The notes: generated by a model not told the origin, from the sequence alone. 64,000 bases of DNA from Bombardia bombarda (GCA_030512295.1 JAULSR010000001.1:1488001-1552000), one strand, 5' to 3'. Positions 24,002 through 35,845 are shown, numbered from the stretch's first letter. Numbers and translations: made by a program.

Positions 24002-24646
24002 CCTTGTCAGGAGCAAGGGGGTTGGTAAATTTTGAACATAGAAAGTTCTCTGTACTTTATAAGATTTGTAGATAAAATGTATTTAACAATGAAGCAATTC
24101 ACATGCTGCCAGTGGTGTTTTTGGCTTGTCAGCTGCCGTGTGGCTTATTAGAATTAAAATGTAGCTTCCTGGCAGCCGAAAGGGCACTCCACGAATGTAA
24201 ATGCATCCATAATGGATATTTTACGAAAAATATCACCTCGTATTCCATGACATGGCAAGACCCAATATTCAAGTTGAAATTTTGCTCTTTTACCAATGCG
24301 GACCGCACCTGCATCACCTGAATTAATTCAAGCTTATTTTTAAATTCTATCTATTTCCCCTTATCTCAATAGCCTATATATTTAGCAAGATGTATTGTAG
24401 GTATTTGAAGCATCTCTAGTTCACTAATGTGGGGACTTGCTGATTTGGTGTTGAAGTGAGTCCCGGGCACAGCTGCCATATCTTCATATCTTTTTCATGA
24501 AACACCCCTCAAGAATGAAGAATCATACCCGAAAGGACATACAAAAATCCAGGTTAAACCCACAATCAGATGGCCGACCAAATACCAATAATCTCAAAAG
24601 GGCCGTCGCAAAAGCAGTAGCACGCCGCTATCAATTGTGTCCCAAT
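24002..24646. other. Intergenic region upstream of the SWIM gene
   Basis: 645 bp, A/T-rich, with the HEM13 3' UTR and the promoter of the next gene. The next frame is also open from an upstream ATG at 24497, so its leader may be shorter. Confidence 0.5.
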
Positions 24647-26176
24647 ATGACGTCGTCGCTGCCGTCGCGATCTGATAAATCTCATCGTCTCCCCACATCC
24701 CGCCAGGTGCTCACCTCGCTCATAGACGCCATCGCAGACATACCACTACCGCCGACGCTGTCGTCACGAGGCGATGTTGATAGCAAGAGGAATAAAAGTA
24801 GTCGGCGGCATGATTATGCCGATTCTAATGATAATAATAATGCTGATACGAACCCGCTGAAACGCGTCCCGGTGGCGCATCGCCATCTCATCATCACGTT
24901 GCATGTGCTGTTTCCTGGCCTGCTGCTGCCTGCGCTGGATCTACTGGACCGTGGGCTGGTTGTGAGGGTTTTGTTGGAGGAGGGGAAAGGCGGGGGGCTG
25001 GAGGGAGATGATGGGGCTGTGAAGAAGGAGGAGGATGTCGAGATGGAGGTGGATGATGGGAATGGCGAGGACGGTGGTGATGGTGAAGTGTTGGGTGACG
25101 ATGAGGCAGAAGCAGAAGTTGCAGTCAGCGAGAGAAGTGCTGCAGAGGTTATTGATGATCATGGTGCTCTTACTGGCCTGGGTGAACAGGAGGAGCAGAA
25201 GCAGGAAGACTCCAGCAGCAGTAACAGCAGCAGCGAGCTTTCTTCGCCTCCCTCATCTTCACTTTTCCGCCCTCTATCGCTGGTCGATGGTGAAGACACA
25301 CTAGCACGACTATCATCACCAACAGTGCTACTACTATCATCACCATCACCGCCACTACTATCATCACCATCACCATCACCGCCACCACTATCACGACCGT
25401 TAACGTCACTGTCACCACCACCACCATCGTCATCACCACCAGTTCCCGCACAAGCACTATCACTATCACTATCACCATCACCACCACCACCACCACCGCC
25501 GTCATCACCACCAGCACCGGCACTGGCACCATCATCACCGCTATCGCCGTCACCGCCACCTGTACCGGCACAAACACCACCGGCACCAGCCCTACCATCA
25601 CCACCGCCACCACCGCCACAACCATCATTCTTCCTCGTCCACTCAGCCCAGAACTCCTCAACCCATCACCGGCGGCAACAACACCAACAGCAACAAGACA
25701 GCGGCAGCAGCGAGTTTGGTGGTGGTGGCGCAAAAGACGCTCAACAGACAACCGGAAACGCATACGCAGTACGCCTAACCGCATGGAACTGCACCTGCGC
25801 CGCCTTTGCCTTTGCCGCGTTCCCTCCTCCGGCGGTTGTCGCCGTCCCTGAGAATGGGGTGGCATCTACTACTGATGCCAATAGCAATGGTGTGGAAATG
25901 GACTTGGATCTGAATAATGATGTTGAAGGGGTTGCTCATGTCGGGGATTATGATGCCCGACAGATCAAGGAGGAGGAGGAGGAGGATGATGGGAGAAAGT
26001 CTGCATGGTCGTTTGGCGGCATGACTCTTGATGGCAGCGACGGCGGCGGCGTGCCCATCTGCAAACACTTACTGGCCTGTCTGCTGGCCGAGAGATGGAG
26101 TGCCGCGCTCGGGCGGTATGTTGTCGAACGCAGGGTGGGCAGGGACGAGATGGCGGGCATTGTTGCTGATGTGTAG
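24647..26176 (+). CDS. SWIM zinc-finger protein, Sws1/Shu2-like
   Basis: Intronless, 509 residues from the ATG at 24647 (MTSSLPSRSDKSH); an in-frame ATG at 24497 would add 50. The start is chosen because SRQVLTSLIDAIADIPLP looks like the conserved N-terminal helix. The SWIM zinc site is CxC...CxH: C382 and C384 in AWNCTCAAFAFAAFP, then C472 and H474 in GVPICKHLLACLLAERW. Fungal proteins of this form are Shu-complex Sws1/Shu2 homologues, which help Rad51 filaments in recombination. Between the N-terminal helices (HRHLIITLHVLFPGLLLPALDLLDRGLVVRVL) and the zinc site lie acidic sequence and a long Ser/Pro repeat coded by ATC/ACC-type triplets. Family assignment rests on the SWIM motif and the sequence around it. 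Confidence 0.7.
   Translation: MTSSLPSRSDKSHRLPTSRQVLTSLIDAIADIPLPPTLSSRGDVDSKRNKSSRRHDYADSNDNNNADTNPLKRVPVAHRHLIITLHVLFPGLLLPALDLLDRGLVVRVLLEEGKGGGLEGDDGAVKKEEDVEMEVDDGNGEDGGDGEVLGDDEAEAEVAVSERSAAEVIDDHGALTGLGEQEEQKQEDSSSSNSSSELSSPPSSSLFRPLSLVDGEDTLARLSSPTVLLLSSPSPPLLSSPSPSPPPLSRPLTSLSPPPPSSSPPVPAQALSLSLSPSPPPPPPPSSPPAPALAPSSPLSPSPPPVPAQTPPAPALPSPPPPPPQPSFFLVHSAQNSSTHHRRQQHQQQQDSGSSEFGGGGAKDAQQTTGNAYAVRLTAWNCTCAAFAFAAFPPPAVVAVPENGVASTTDANSNGVEMDLDLNNDVEGVAHVGDYDARQIKEEEEEDDGRKSAWSFGGMTLDGSDGGGVPICKHLLACLLAERWSAALGRYVVERRVGRDEMAGIVADV
25305..25625 (+). repeat. Triplet repeat coding a Ser/Pro-rich insert
   Basis: Imperfect ATCACC/CCACCA units within the SWIM gene, translated as SPSPP, LSPSPPP and similar. 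The opposite strand is also open for a long way, as expected of a simple repeat and not a second gene. It is likely polymorphic in length. Confidence 0.8.
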
Positions 26177-26599
26177 CATTCGTTCGTTGCTAAACACACA
26201 CACACACACACACAAACTTGCTTGCTGGGACCTTAGATATTGTCAATATGTCTCGAAATTTGACAGTCAGTGTGATGCATATAGAGTGTAGCTTGACTTT
26301 TTGTTCTAGACATAAACGTCAGAACTGGCCAAAATTCATATCGTGAACGACGTCGTTTGATCCGCACGGAGAACTCTCGAGCTTTGCATTTAGTGTTCTA
26401 TATATGTTTGCGGATTCCGGCGGCGCCATTCTAGGGGAACGCCGATGTGTGCCAGTGGTATTAACACGCCCCGAGCCATTTTGTCCCTCCCGAGCCCATC
26501 TCTAATCAAGCTCCGCGCCCGTCTGTCTCTCTCTCTCTCTCGTACACGTTTCTGCACTTGTCCAACCCCCATTCCCCCCAATCCCAAACCATCCCTTGC
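26177..26599. other. Convergent spacer with a short CA repeat
   Basis: 423 bp between the SWIM gene and RPN8. A (CA) run of about 22 nt sits at 26191-26212. No coding potential seen. Confidence 0.6.
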
Positions 26600-27869
26600 T
26601 TATTTCTTCTTGTCTTTCGAGCTCTCCTTGTCCTTATCCCCACCGCCCTCCTTGGCATCACCGCCGTTGACGCCATTCGCCGGGCTGCCCTCCTTCTTGT
26701 CGGCACCGGCGCCCTCCTTGGCCGCCGCGCCGTTCTCGCCCTCCTTCTTGGCCGCCTCCTTCTCCTCCTGCTGTTGCCTGTTTTGAACCTTATTCTCAAT
26801 CAGGTCGTGGAAGGCCGTGATGGCGCGGATCAGACTGCTGAGGTAGATGGCCATGAGCTGGTCGTTGGTCTTGATGCTCATGGCGTAGCTGAGCTCGCCG
26901 TCGGCCTTTGTGCCGTTGGCGCCGGAGGAGCCCGACGACTTTGTGGGGGTGGAGAGGTTGGGGAGGAGGTTGAAGACGTCCTGGAGGTTGCCGAGGATGG
27001 CGTGGTTGACGGGGAGCTGACCGTCGAGCACCTTTTGCAGGTAGGCCTGGATGTCGCGCAGCCGTAGGTGGAGGCCCTGGAGGGACTGGAGCTGGTTGGT
27101 GACGCGGGTGGAGAGGGTGCCGACGGCTACGTCGCGGATGTCGCGCAGGAGGTGCTCAACGCCGATTTCCTCGGCCTCCTCGGCCTCGATGATTGATGGT
27201 GTGTGGACGAATGTCTTGGATGTGGTGGTGCCGTCCTGTTATGGGTGCGCACGTGTGTCAGCATTCGGTAAAAAGCATTTCGATATTCTCCCCTTCGCCA
27301 AAAGCTCAGAGGGGGTAGGGGGGAAAGACATACATCCTTGATCTCCTCTACCGCAAAGTAGGCATCTGTCGGGACGCCAGCCTCCTTTGGCTGGACGTCA
27401 ATAATGACCAACAACGGGTTCGGCGTGTAGCGCTTGAACAGCTCGTTGATCTCAAGATCTGACGCCCGCAGCTTGGGGCCCGAATGGTACCATCCTATTA
27501 ACTTCTCCCGCGCATTGACCTTCTTGAACATGTCGTTCATGGACTCGACGTAGTTGTGATCCAGGAACCAGACCGATGGATCCCTCTCGTCCTCCTCGAA
27601 TGGGACTGTATAGATTGATTTTGTTAGAAAACCGCCCCAGACAATCCTACGGCGCCCTTCATGGGATGGACAAGCTCACCTGCAAAACTGTTTGACACGC
27701 GCACATCCTTGCCATCATTCTGCCCTAGTAAGACGCCAACGACACGCTTGGTCTTGCTTGTGTTGGCTTCGGTGCGGTTGTAGTGGTCGACGACGGAAAG
27801 AAGGACCAGGGGCGCGACGGAGACATTGCGGGTCACCAGGGACAGCGTTTCGGCGGTGGTGGTAGGCAT
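26600..27869 (-). CDS. RPN8: 26S proteasome lid subunit Rpn8
   Basis: Three exons on the minus strand, 27680-27869, 27334-27605 and 26600-27235, give 365 residues. The introns of 74 and 98 nt are GT..AG. Rpn8 is the inactive MPN partner of the deubiquitinase Rpn11 in the proteasome lid. The MPN domain starts at VSVAPLVLLSVVDHYNR and includes RVVGVLLGQ, VPFEEDERDPSVWFLDHNY, KLIGWYHSGPKLR and NPLLVIIDVQPKE. The zinc-binding JAMM histidines are not complete, as expected for Rpn8. EAEEAEEIGVEHLLRDI separates it from eIF3f, the other candidate. The C-terminus, after the dimer helices, is a Lys/Glu/Gly tail rich in KEG and KDK, longer than in animals but usual in fungi. Confidence 0.95.
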
Positions 27870-28508
27870 GGCGGAGGGAGAGCTGGTCTTCTCTTCGCGG
27901 TGTGTCAAGTTCTGCGTAGTGGCGGGTTTATGCGAGGTTGTTCATGGGCGGGCAAATGGTCGATTATTCCTAGAGGTTTGAGGCTGGTTTGGCCGTCGTC
28001 ACTGGTTAGCTGCCTCGCTGGTTTGAAGGTCAGTACCCAATCAGGCTTAGATCCGTTCTGCCACTTTAGAGCTGAAGCGCGCCACGGTACGAAACGCTTG
28101 CCGTGGCCTTGCGAGCTACATAATCACCTGACTACGTACTGTGCTGAGCGAGGTACCTTGTACTTGTATTTCTTGGGTCTCTTTGCTCATTGGCCCGTGC
28201 TTTTAATAGTGAAAGCCTAGCAACCGCACATGCTCGGCCGCGTGGAGACCTTCCTGATGCGGCCCCTGAAATAAGTCTTGGCGCGTGACCTGGCTGGCCA
28301 CTTTAGGGTGATCGGCCGCCATGTTAAGACGAGGGGCCCCTCTATATCGATTGCCGGGGGACAATCAACTTCCAACTTTCAACACCACGCCATCACAATC
28401 AATCGCTTTTCTGGAACCGAAACACATTAGTACGACTTCTTCACGATTTCTCTCTAAAGAACGAAGCCGAACATTAACGCCAAGTCGATTCACTCTAATA
28501 CCGCAGCC
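27870..28508. other. Divergent promoter region RPN8 / I9 inhibitor
   Basis: 639 bp between divergent starts. No gene and no clear repeat seen. A proteasome-type regulatory element was not recognised by eye. Confidence 0.5.
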
Positions 28509-28891
28509 ATGAGACTTTCCGGTTTTGTTGTAGCCGCACTGACGCTCGTCTCTGGCGTCATCGCTGTTGATATCCAGAAGTCCGTCATCATCACCTACCC
28601 GACAGATACCCCCGACTCGGTTCTCGACCAGGCCAAGAAGGCCATCGTTGACGGAGGAGGTGTCATTACACATGAATACCAGCTGATCAAGTAAGTCACC
28701 AGCACCATTTAACTTATCACATATCTACCTATCCCTTCTGTCTTCGGTGACTAACCGCGGTGTCTTTCCTGTGTAGGGGCTTCGCCGCCAAGGTTGGAGA
28801 GAAGGTCCTCGACACGGTCACGGCTTGGGGACAAGAGTACAACGCCCTCATCGAGGAGGACCAAGTCGTCACGTCACAGGGCGGGCTGTAA
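28509..28891 (+). CDS. Small secreted inhibitor-I9-type protein
   Basis: Two exons, 28509-28690 and 28777-28891, with an 86-nt intron, give 98 residues. Residues 1-19 (MRLSGFVVAALTLVSGVIA) form a signal peptide. The mature part is one inhibitor I9 (subtilisin propeptide-like) domain: KSVIITYPTDTPDSVLDQAKKAIVDGGGVITHEY, then LIKGFAAKV and a final helix and strand. This fold acts as a chaperone or inhibitor of subtilisin-like proteases, and yeast Pbi2 is a stand-alone example that inhibits vacuolar proteinase B. Here the signal peptide suggests entry to the secretory pathway. There is no attached protease domain; the stop follows directly. Confidence 0.82.
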
Positions 28892-30289
28892 GCCCACGGA
28901 GTGATGGCTTTATCAACCAAAGTGAGGTTGTCAGAGAGCATAATGAGAAATCACGATGTTGCGTGTTATGAGAAGTCGCTTCAGTCGCGACCATAGTGGC
29001 CCAGCTGAATTTCTCACGTTAATAGACTATGGGCATGGCGTTTCGGACAGCAGAGCAGCAGACACAAATAACGAAAAGACATGGATTGGGGGATTCTTGG
29101 GTGGTTTTGCTTCATGTTTATCATTATTTAGTAGAGAATGGGGCATTGGTTACGCGTTACCAAAATCCTACAGTCAATAAATTACGTCGATGAGGCGTAA
29201 ATATGCACTTGGCCTGCGAACTGGCTGTGAGATATGGATTGATCTACGTATATTCACCTCTCGTGCAGGACACAGTAGTGAAACATGTTTGCACCCTCAT
29301 CTCGTGTAAAGGGGTAATCGTAGCGAAGGGTAGATAGCGGGCGGTCATGGCGCAACCTGTGGAGCTAGGTACCTACTAATGGTGGATAGGGTAGGAAGTG
29401 TTCGTAGCAGTGTCACTGTCGTGGACGGTGAAACAAAAGATTCATGCCGATGTTCTTGTTCATGATCTAAGGGTTCGGGTTCTTAGCATGGGGACAAGAG
29501 TTGGCTTGCGCATCGCAACGTGGGTTTGTGTAGCGGGCGTGTGCGGCAAGAGACGACACAACGGCAGCACCAGCATCTAATATCCAATTTGCCGACCTTT
29601 GATGGCTTGAACAGAGCCATCAGAGCCATCAGAGCCATTCAATCGCCGAGGTGGCTGTCACAGAAAGAAGGAAAGCGGCTCCGGCTTATGCAGGTCGAAC
29701 TGCCAGCCCAGCCCCGTCCATGCAGCCCAGCCCAGCGCTAGGCCCCGAGACAAGCCCCTGTCTCCCTGCGACGTGGGGAAGTTTTGGGGCTAATCGACGA
29801 CAAGGCCAGAGCTTCCGCTGCATGATGCGGCAGCACCTCGAACTAAAGCGAAAGGACAGAAACGGAAGAAGGCAATTACTGGACCTGGAACAATCAACGC
29901 CAGAATGTCGCCAGAACAATGCCGTTCTTGTTGAGCCATAGAACCAGCGCCGCGCCGCGCAAGGAAATGAAACACGAGAGTACCGAGAGCACTCTCTGAC
30001 AAACGACCTTGCCCACCTATATCCGACTAATCAATCAATCCCATCTACAAGGAAGTCCCCTAAACTAATGCTTTTCACCCCCATTTCGCTACACACCGGG
30101 GTCTCCGTCACCTTGACCTCGAACTGCCCAAGCTGCCCTGCATAGTGCAGTAAATCAGCCTTCAGCAAACCAGTTCCCTAACCACTTCACTTTCCCTCGT
30201 CGCGCACCAATCCCCCACGCTCCCGTTCACGATATTCGACGCCCAATATTTTCCTCGGGTCTGCTGGGCCGCCAGACGTCTCCCCCGCA
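28892..30289. other. Intergenic region before Hook
   Basis: 1.4 kb between co-directional genes. Only short frames. A CTAGGTACCTA-type motif occurs at about 29365. The last 200 bp are C/T-rich and probably the Hook leader. Confidence 0.5.
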
Positions 30290-32885
30290 ATGGCGCAGTA
30301 CAGCCCCCTGGCCCAGGCCGCGCTGCTGAAATGGGTCAGCTCCTTCGACACAAGGCGCAAGGCCGAGACGCTGGACGACTTGCAGGATGGCGTTGTGCTC
30401 GGCCAGATCCTGGAGCAGATGCTGGCACCCGAGTTCCACAGCTCCAGCCTCATACAGAACCCGTCGTCGTGGGAGGAGAACAAGCAGAACCTCGAGACAG
30501 TCTATCGCGGGCTCGCCAGGTTTCTGCGCAGCGACAACCCCCTCCTGGCCCCTTCGCCCTCCGAGTTTCGCGCCATTGCCGAGAACCCCGACGAGAATGC
30601 CATTTGCGAATTCCTCTCCGCCTTCCTCGCCGCCGCCTGCCTCGGCTCCCTCTCGCGCACCTACATCCCCAAGGTCATGGCGCTGGACAAGGCCACCCAG
30701 GAGGAGATCGCCAAGATGATCAACCGGAAGAATCGCGTCAAGATCGAGAGGGAGGGCAAGGGTAAAGACGAGGCGAGGTCGACGACGCCGACGACGGGGA
30801 GACAGGACGTCAACGTGGACACCATTCATGCAGTCAGGGATCCGGCCCTCATGGAGGAAGAGCTCGACCAGATCAAGGACAAGTGTGAGGCACTCAAGAA
30901 GCAGAATGCTGATTTGCAGACGCGCCTCGACAAGCTTCTGGATACGCGTGAGGCTGTCTTGCACGATCTCAGAGTCACCCAGGACGAGCTGACTGCCCAG
31001 AAGCGGGCGAGGGGCACCGACGCGACGATAGCCATTCGGGACATGCGGAACGAGATCCGCGAGAAGATGGCCGAGATTGATCGGCTGGAAGATCTAGTAG
31101 AGAAGGAAACACTCCGGTCCAATAGACTCGAGAAGGAAAACGAAAGCCTCCGCTCCAAGGCCGATCGGGTAAAAGATCTCGAGGACAAAGTCACAGTCCT
31201 CGAGCACGAGACCAAACACCAGCAGCAGCAGATCAAGGGGCTAGAGAACTACAAGAAGAAAGCCCAGGACCTGACCGTCATCCAACAACGGAACAGGGTC
31301 CTGGATGAGCACATCACGCAGCTCGAGCAGGACCTGCGAGATTTCGAGGACGCAAAGGCGCTGAACAGAAAACTGCAAAAGGAGATTGAAGAAAAGGCTA
31401 AGGTCCTGGCCACCAACGAGCAGGAGATCATCTACACGATCCAGTCCCGCAACGTGCTGCAGGACGCCAACGATGAGCTGAAGAGGAGGGTCGAGTATCT
31501 CGAATCCAGGCGGCAGCTGGACGAGAGCAGGATCGGCGACCTCCAGGAGCAGCTGCAGCTCGGCGACGTCCCGCAGACTGGGTCGACCAGCCCCGGCGCA
31601 AACAGCGGCGGGTTCAACCTCGAGCAGGAGCTAGAGACGACGTCGGACCCGGTCGTCGCGCTCCGTGTGGAGCTCTCCCGACTCAAGACTGAGAACAGTC
31701 TGCTGCGGAATAACATGACAGTGGCGTCTGAGAATGAGAGGTTACGGAGCGAGCTCGATGTTGCGAATCAGAAGGTTGATTTATATCGCCAGAACTGCAC
31801 AGAGGCGATGGAGAAGCATGCGGTGATACAGAAGCAGATTAACGCCATGGTTGATAATATGACGGGAGAAGGGTAAGTGTTATCTTGAGCGAGTGCTGCA
31901 TTTGGCCAGCTTTACGGACAAATTAACTGACATGTGGTGACTTTAGGACTGCGGCATTTATCAGCATGCGCAAAGACCTACTCGAGGCTCTGAAGGAGCT
32001 TGAGAGGCATAGAAAAAGGATTCACGAGCTGGAGACGGTCGCTGCGGATAGAGAGCGCGAGTTGATACAAGTCAAGACTGACTGTACGTTGTTGCTGATT
32101 CCCCACCCCCCTGATCACTAAATGAAGCACTCCTACTGACCTTGCTGTTTTTTTCTCAGTAAACACTATTGGAGAAGAGCAGGCATCTGCCCTCGCCGCG
32201 TTGAAATCCGGGGACGAGCTCATCTCAGGCTCACTCAAGACAGAGCTTGAAGCGACGCGCAAACAGCTCACCCAAAGGGTATTTGAGCTCGACGGCATGA
32301 AGGAGCAGCTCATGGGCGCTCTGGTATCAAAGGATAAGATCCGGAAGCAGCTCGACGATGCTACGGCTGCGAACGGAGATAACGCCCCGAAGACGAAGAA
32401 GGAGGACGCGGAAAAGATTGAGAAGCTGAAGGCGGCTCTCAGGCAGAAGATTGACCAAGTGGAAAAGTCAGAACAGGACAAGTACGATTTGCAGAGGCGG
32501 CTCAAGGCTGCGGAGAGCGGAGGCGCTTATGCGGCGCAAAAGGTATGTCTTTTCATGTTTGTCGTACATTGAAGTCGTGGACAACAACAACTGACTCGCG
32601 TCCCAGGCCGCGAACGACCAGATCGCCAAGAATCTCCAACGAGAAAACTCGTTGATCACGACGGCATGGTATGATCTCACGAGCCGCATTCAGAGTAACC
32701 ACGTTGTCCTTCAGAGGAGGCACGACGCCCCTAAGAGCTGGCTGAATAAGCAGAGGCAGTTGGTGAATGGTGAGTCTCTATCCTTGTTTTGGTTCCAGAT
32801 TATGGAGGTTGTTGTTGGTGTCGTATCATGAGAGCTAACCGATGACTCGTAATTACCCCGTATTGCAGCTACACCTCGAAGATAG
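30290..32885 (+). CDS. hookA: Hook-family dynein adaptor
   Basis: Five exons, 30290-31872, 31947-32083, 32160-32542, 32607-32769 and 32869-32885, give 760 residues. Introns are 74, 76, 64 and 99 nt. The N-terminal Hook domain (about residues 1-160) includes ALLKWVSSFDTR, LQDGVVLGQILEQM and ICEFLSAFLAAACLGS. From about residue 180 to 650 the protein is coiled coil rich in E, K, L and Q (IRDMRNEIREKMAEIDRLEDL and similar). The end contains ITTAWYDLTSRIQSN, a conserved C-terminal part that binds cargo through the FTS/FHIP complex. HookA in Aspergillus and Hok1 in Ustilago link early endosomes to dynein and kinesin-3 for long-range movement in hyphae. The last coding exon is only 17 nt (ATPRR), so the C-terminus is the least certain part. 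Confidence 0.9.
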
Positions 32886-34737
32886 GGGCTTGAGGTTGCG
32901 TAGTATTTTGATACGTCTGGATCGATCAATTATTACACAGAACCTATTTTAACACTCGTCTCGATAGAATGAGATGGAGCGTTTCATCCCACTCAAACAC
33001 ACACACCGACTTTACTTTACCTACCTCCATAAACAAATACCCTTTATAGAATTGTCATTTGTGGCGTCCACTACCACCTGTCACTTCAAAATCCAACGAC
33101 ATCCGGCCAGCCATCGCAACTGCCACCATTTCCATGGGTGGTAGCATTAAATAGCCTTCGCCTAGCTTACTTACCTAGTTCTGCTTCTTAATCATTCCCT
33201 TTTTTTTGTTTTTGGTTGGTTTGGGACTGTTGGACATCAACGATGCATGGCAACGGTGTGGGAAAGACTTTGGCTTTGCTTGCTTCCTTTTCATTTTATC
33301 CCTATCGTTATATATATTTATACGTATATGCATTTTACAGGGACAATCAGGTTTATCTCTTTTTTTCCCTGTTAAATTTCTTGTTCTTACCCTTTGGTGT
33401 GTATGTACAAAGACAGTGCGTGGATGATTGTGGGCTGGCTGGCTGTGTTGAACCGGATCAGCATGCATGAGAGATGGTTGGGCTGATTTGTGTTGTGTTG
33501 CTCGTCACGAAGACACGATTGACTGCCCTCCCCCTTTTCTTCTACTGGTGGTTGTCTCCCAGCTCCTTTTTTATTGTGTTTGTTTCTTTTTGGTAACTCG
33601 GAATACCCACCCCGTACTGAGATGATGAGGATAGCATGCAAACCTGAAGGAAGATGGGTTTCTGTGAGAAGTGTGGGAATTGGGAGAGATGGGAAGACGT
33701 GACTGAGGCAGTCTAGTTGGCCTGAAGAAGAAGAAGGGCAGCGTTTATAGAGCTATATACTATCTCTGCTTGAGAAAGGTGGCGAACTTGGAGTAATAGT
33801 GCCTCACTACCTGATTTTCTCCCGGAAGTGCTCCAGAGGAGAGCAGACAGGCAGACCGAGGAAGACAGGAAGCTAGGGTTATATTCTTCCAAGTTTCTTT
33901 GCTGACCGGTGATGGCATTTCATGAGGCATTGATAATTGAACGCAGAACATAACATTTACTTTCTGCATGTGTGTAAATGGTAAAAACGGGGACGTAGTA
34001 TCATCCATACCGGCCCACAACAATAGCCAAACAAAAAGATGGTAAAATTCCCAGTCGAGAGGTAATAAAGCAGGCAGGTAATAGAATGCGAAATCTATTA
34101 GTTTTTGAAAAGTACAATAGGGGGCAACCGTAGTTCGATCGAAAGGAGGTTTTTGTTTGACCAAACGTTGGTCAGTCAATAAGGTAGGTGTGAAAGCAAG
34201 CAAGGCGAAAAAAAGCGCGGCGTGGGCGGGCTATTCTACACAAAGTAGTACAACTTTCCCTCCTCTCTTTCATCCTTTCTCCACCCTTCGCTCCTTTTCC
34301 TCCCATCTCAAACAAAACAAACAAGGTCGTTATTCCTTCGGGAAGACCTCTATCCTGTCTTGTCCTTCTCTCTCCCCTATTGCTCTCATATCTTTGCATG
34401 ACTCGCTGTTTGTTCAAAATCAAAAAGTTGACCTCCCGCAGCATACACAGTTAGTTGACATATAATGTCAATTGAAATCGTTCGGTAGAGAAATCCTAGG
34501 TTGGGCGGGTACGAGCAATATTATTAGGGGAGACCAGCAAAGAGACGTGGGTTTTGTTTCTGTTTGCTGACCGTTCCTCATTCAAGGCCGGCTAAGGAAC
34601 ACCACCAAGTCCAGATCTTCATCGTAGTCGTAGTCGTCGCCGTCGCCGTAACCATTGCCACCCCCCTCCCTCTCTCCTCCCACCGCCGCCGCCGCCCCAT
34701 CCTCCTCCTCCCTCTCACCAGCAACACCGCGACCCGT
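32886..34737. other. Convergent intergenic region Hook / ADK1
   Basis: 1.85 kb, A/T-rich in its first half with long T runs (about 33195-33390). Several short frames on both strands, none resembling a protein family. I see no gene. Confidence 0.55.
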
Positions 34738-35845
34738 CTAGGAGCGGTGGGTGAGCTTGCTGAGGATGCCGCCACCGGCAGAGGAGGCCTTCTTCTGGTC
34801 GCCGTCAAAGATGGCGAGCAGGCTCTTCCAGACCTGGCCGGGCTCCTGGCTGGCGTCGATGGCCTTCCAGATGCCCGTGTTTTGGTAGTAGCCGACGACC
34901 GGGGCGGTCTGCTGGTGGTAGGTGGCGAGGCGCTTCTTGAGGGCCTCGGCGTTGTCGTCGCTGCGCTGGACGAGGGGCTCGCCCGTGACGTCGTCCGTCA
35001 TGGCCTTCTTGGGCGGGTTGAAGAGGCTGTGGTAGGAGCGGCCGCTGGCGGGGTGCACGAGGCGGCCCGTGATGCGCGCGACGAGCAGCGAGTCGTCGAT
35101 CTGCAGCTCGACGGCGTGCTGCAGCGTCTGGTTGCGCTCGCGCAGCATGGCGTCCAGGCTGGCGGCCTGGGGGACTGTGCGCGGGAAGCCGTCGAGGATG
35201 AATCTGGGAAGGGGGTTGGAGGGTCAGTATGGTTTGGAGGTGGTGGTGGTGGTGGTGGGTAGAGGCAAAATAACATACCCTCCCTTGCACTCGGGGTTGT
35301 TCTCAAGCTCCTCCTTGATCATGCCAATGACAATGTCGTCGCTGACGAGACCGCCCTGGTCCATGATCTTCTTGGCTTCCCGGCCCAAGGGCGTCTTCTT
35401 GGCGACTTGGGACCGAAGCATGTCACCGGTAGCCTGCATGTCGCAAAAGAAGCAGTCAGTATTTTCTGATCCTTCCCTTGGATCGACCGCGGCTCAAGGC
35501 CTGGCAGCGGTTTCGGGAGACAATTGGCTCACCAGATGGCAGCAGCTGAACTTCTCTTTGATCTTGGGCGCCTGTGTTCCCTTGCCTGTGATTGCGCGAA
35601 AAGCATTGGTTAGCTCAGCTTACTGCTAGTAGAGGTATTTTGCGCGCCGCCGCCGCGGCCGCCTCGAGGTAAAAGGAGAGAGGCCACCTACCAGCACCGG
35701 GAGGTCCGATGAGAATCATGCGGATCTCCTTAGCCGTCTTGGGCTTGCTGCCGCCAAACTGGCTCTCCTCCAGCGTCTTTACGCGAGCCTCAATGCTGTC
35801 GAGAATGCCCTGCAGCCGCTTGACTTCATCATCGAGGTAGCCCAT
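34738..35845 (-). CDS. ADK1: Adenylate kinase, cytosolic type
   Basis: Four exons on the minus strand, 35692-35845, 35533-35585, 35279-35433 and 34738-35203, give 275 residues. The introns (106, 99 and 75 nt) are GT..AG. The enzyme converts AMP plus ATP to two ADP. The P-loop GPPGAGKGT is at residues 47-55, followed by CHLATGDMLRSQV, the AMP-binding part with LVSDDIVIGMI, GFILDGFPRT near 121-129, and the LID region RLVHPASGRSYH. The LID insertion marks the long form of the family. The first 40 residues (MGYLDDEVKRLQGILDSIEA...) add a helix before the kinase fold, also seen in other filamentous fungi. The exon 1 donor splits the P-loop between Gly and Lys. Confidence 0.95.

Noticed and set aside
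25170..25865. 231-residue minus-strand frame opposite the SWIM gene
   Set aside because: Val/Met repeats are the antisense of the triplet array. No ATG-led family resemblance.
34564..35262. 232-residue plus-strand frame over ADK1
   Set aside because: It is the antisense of ADK1 exon 4, where GC-rich codons keep the other strand open.
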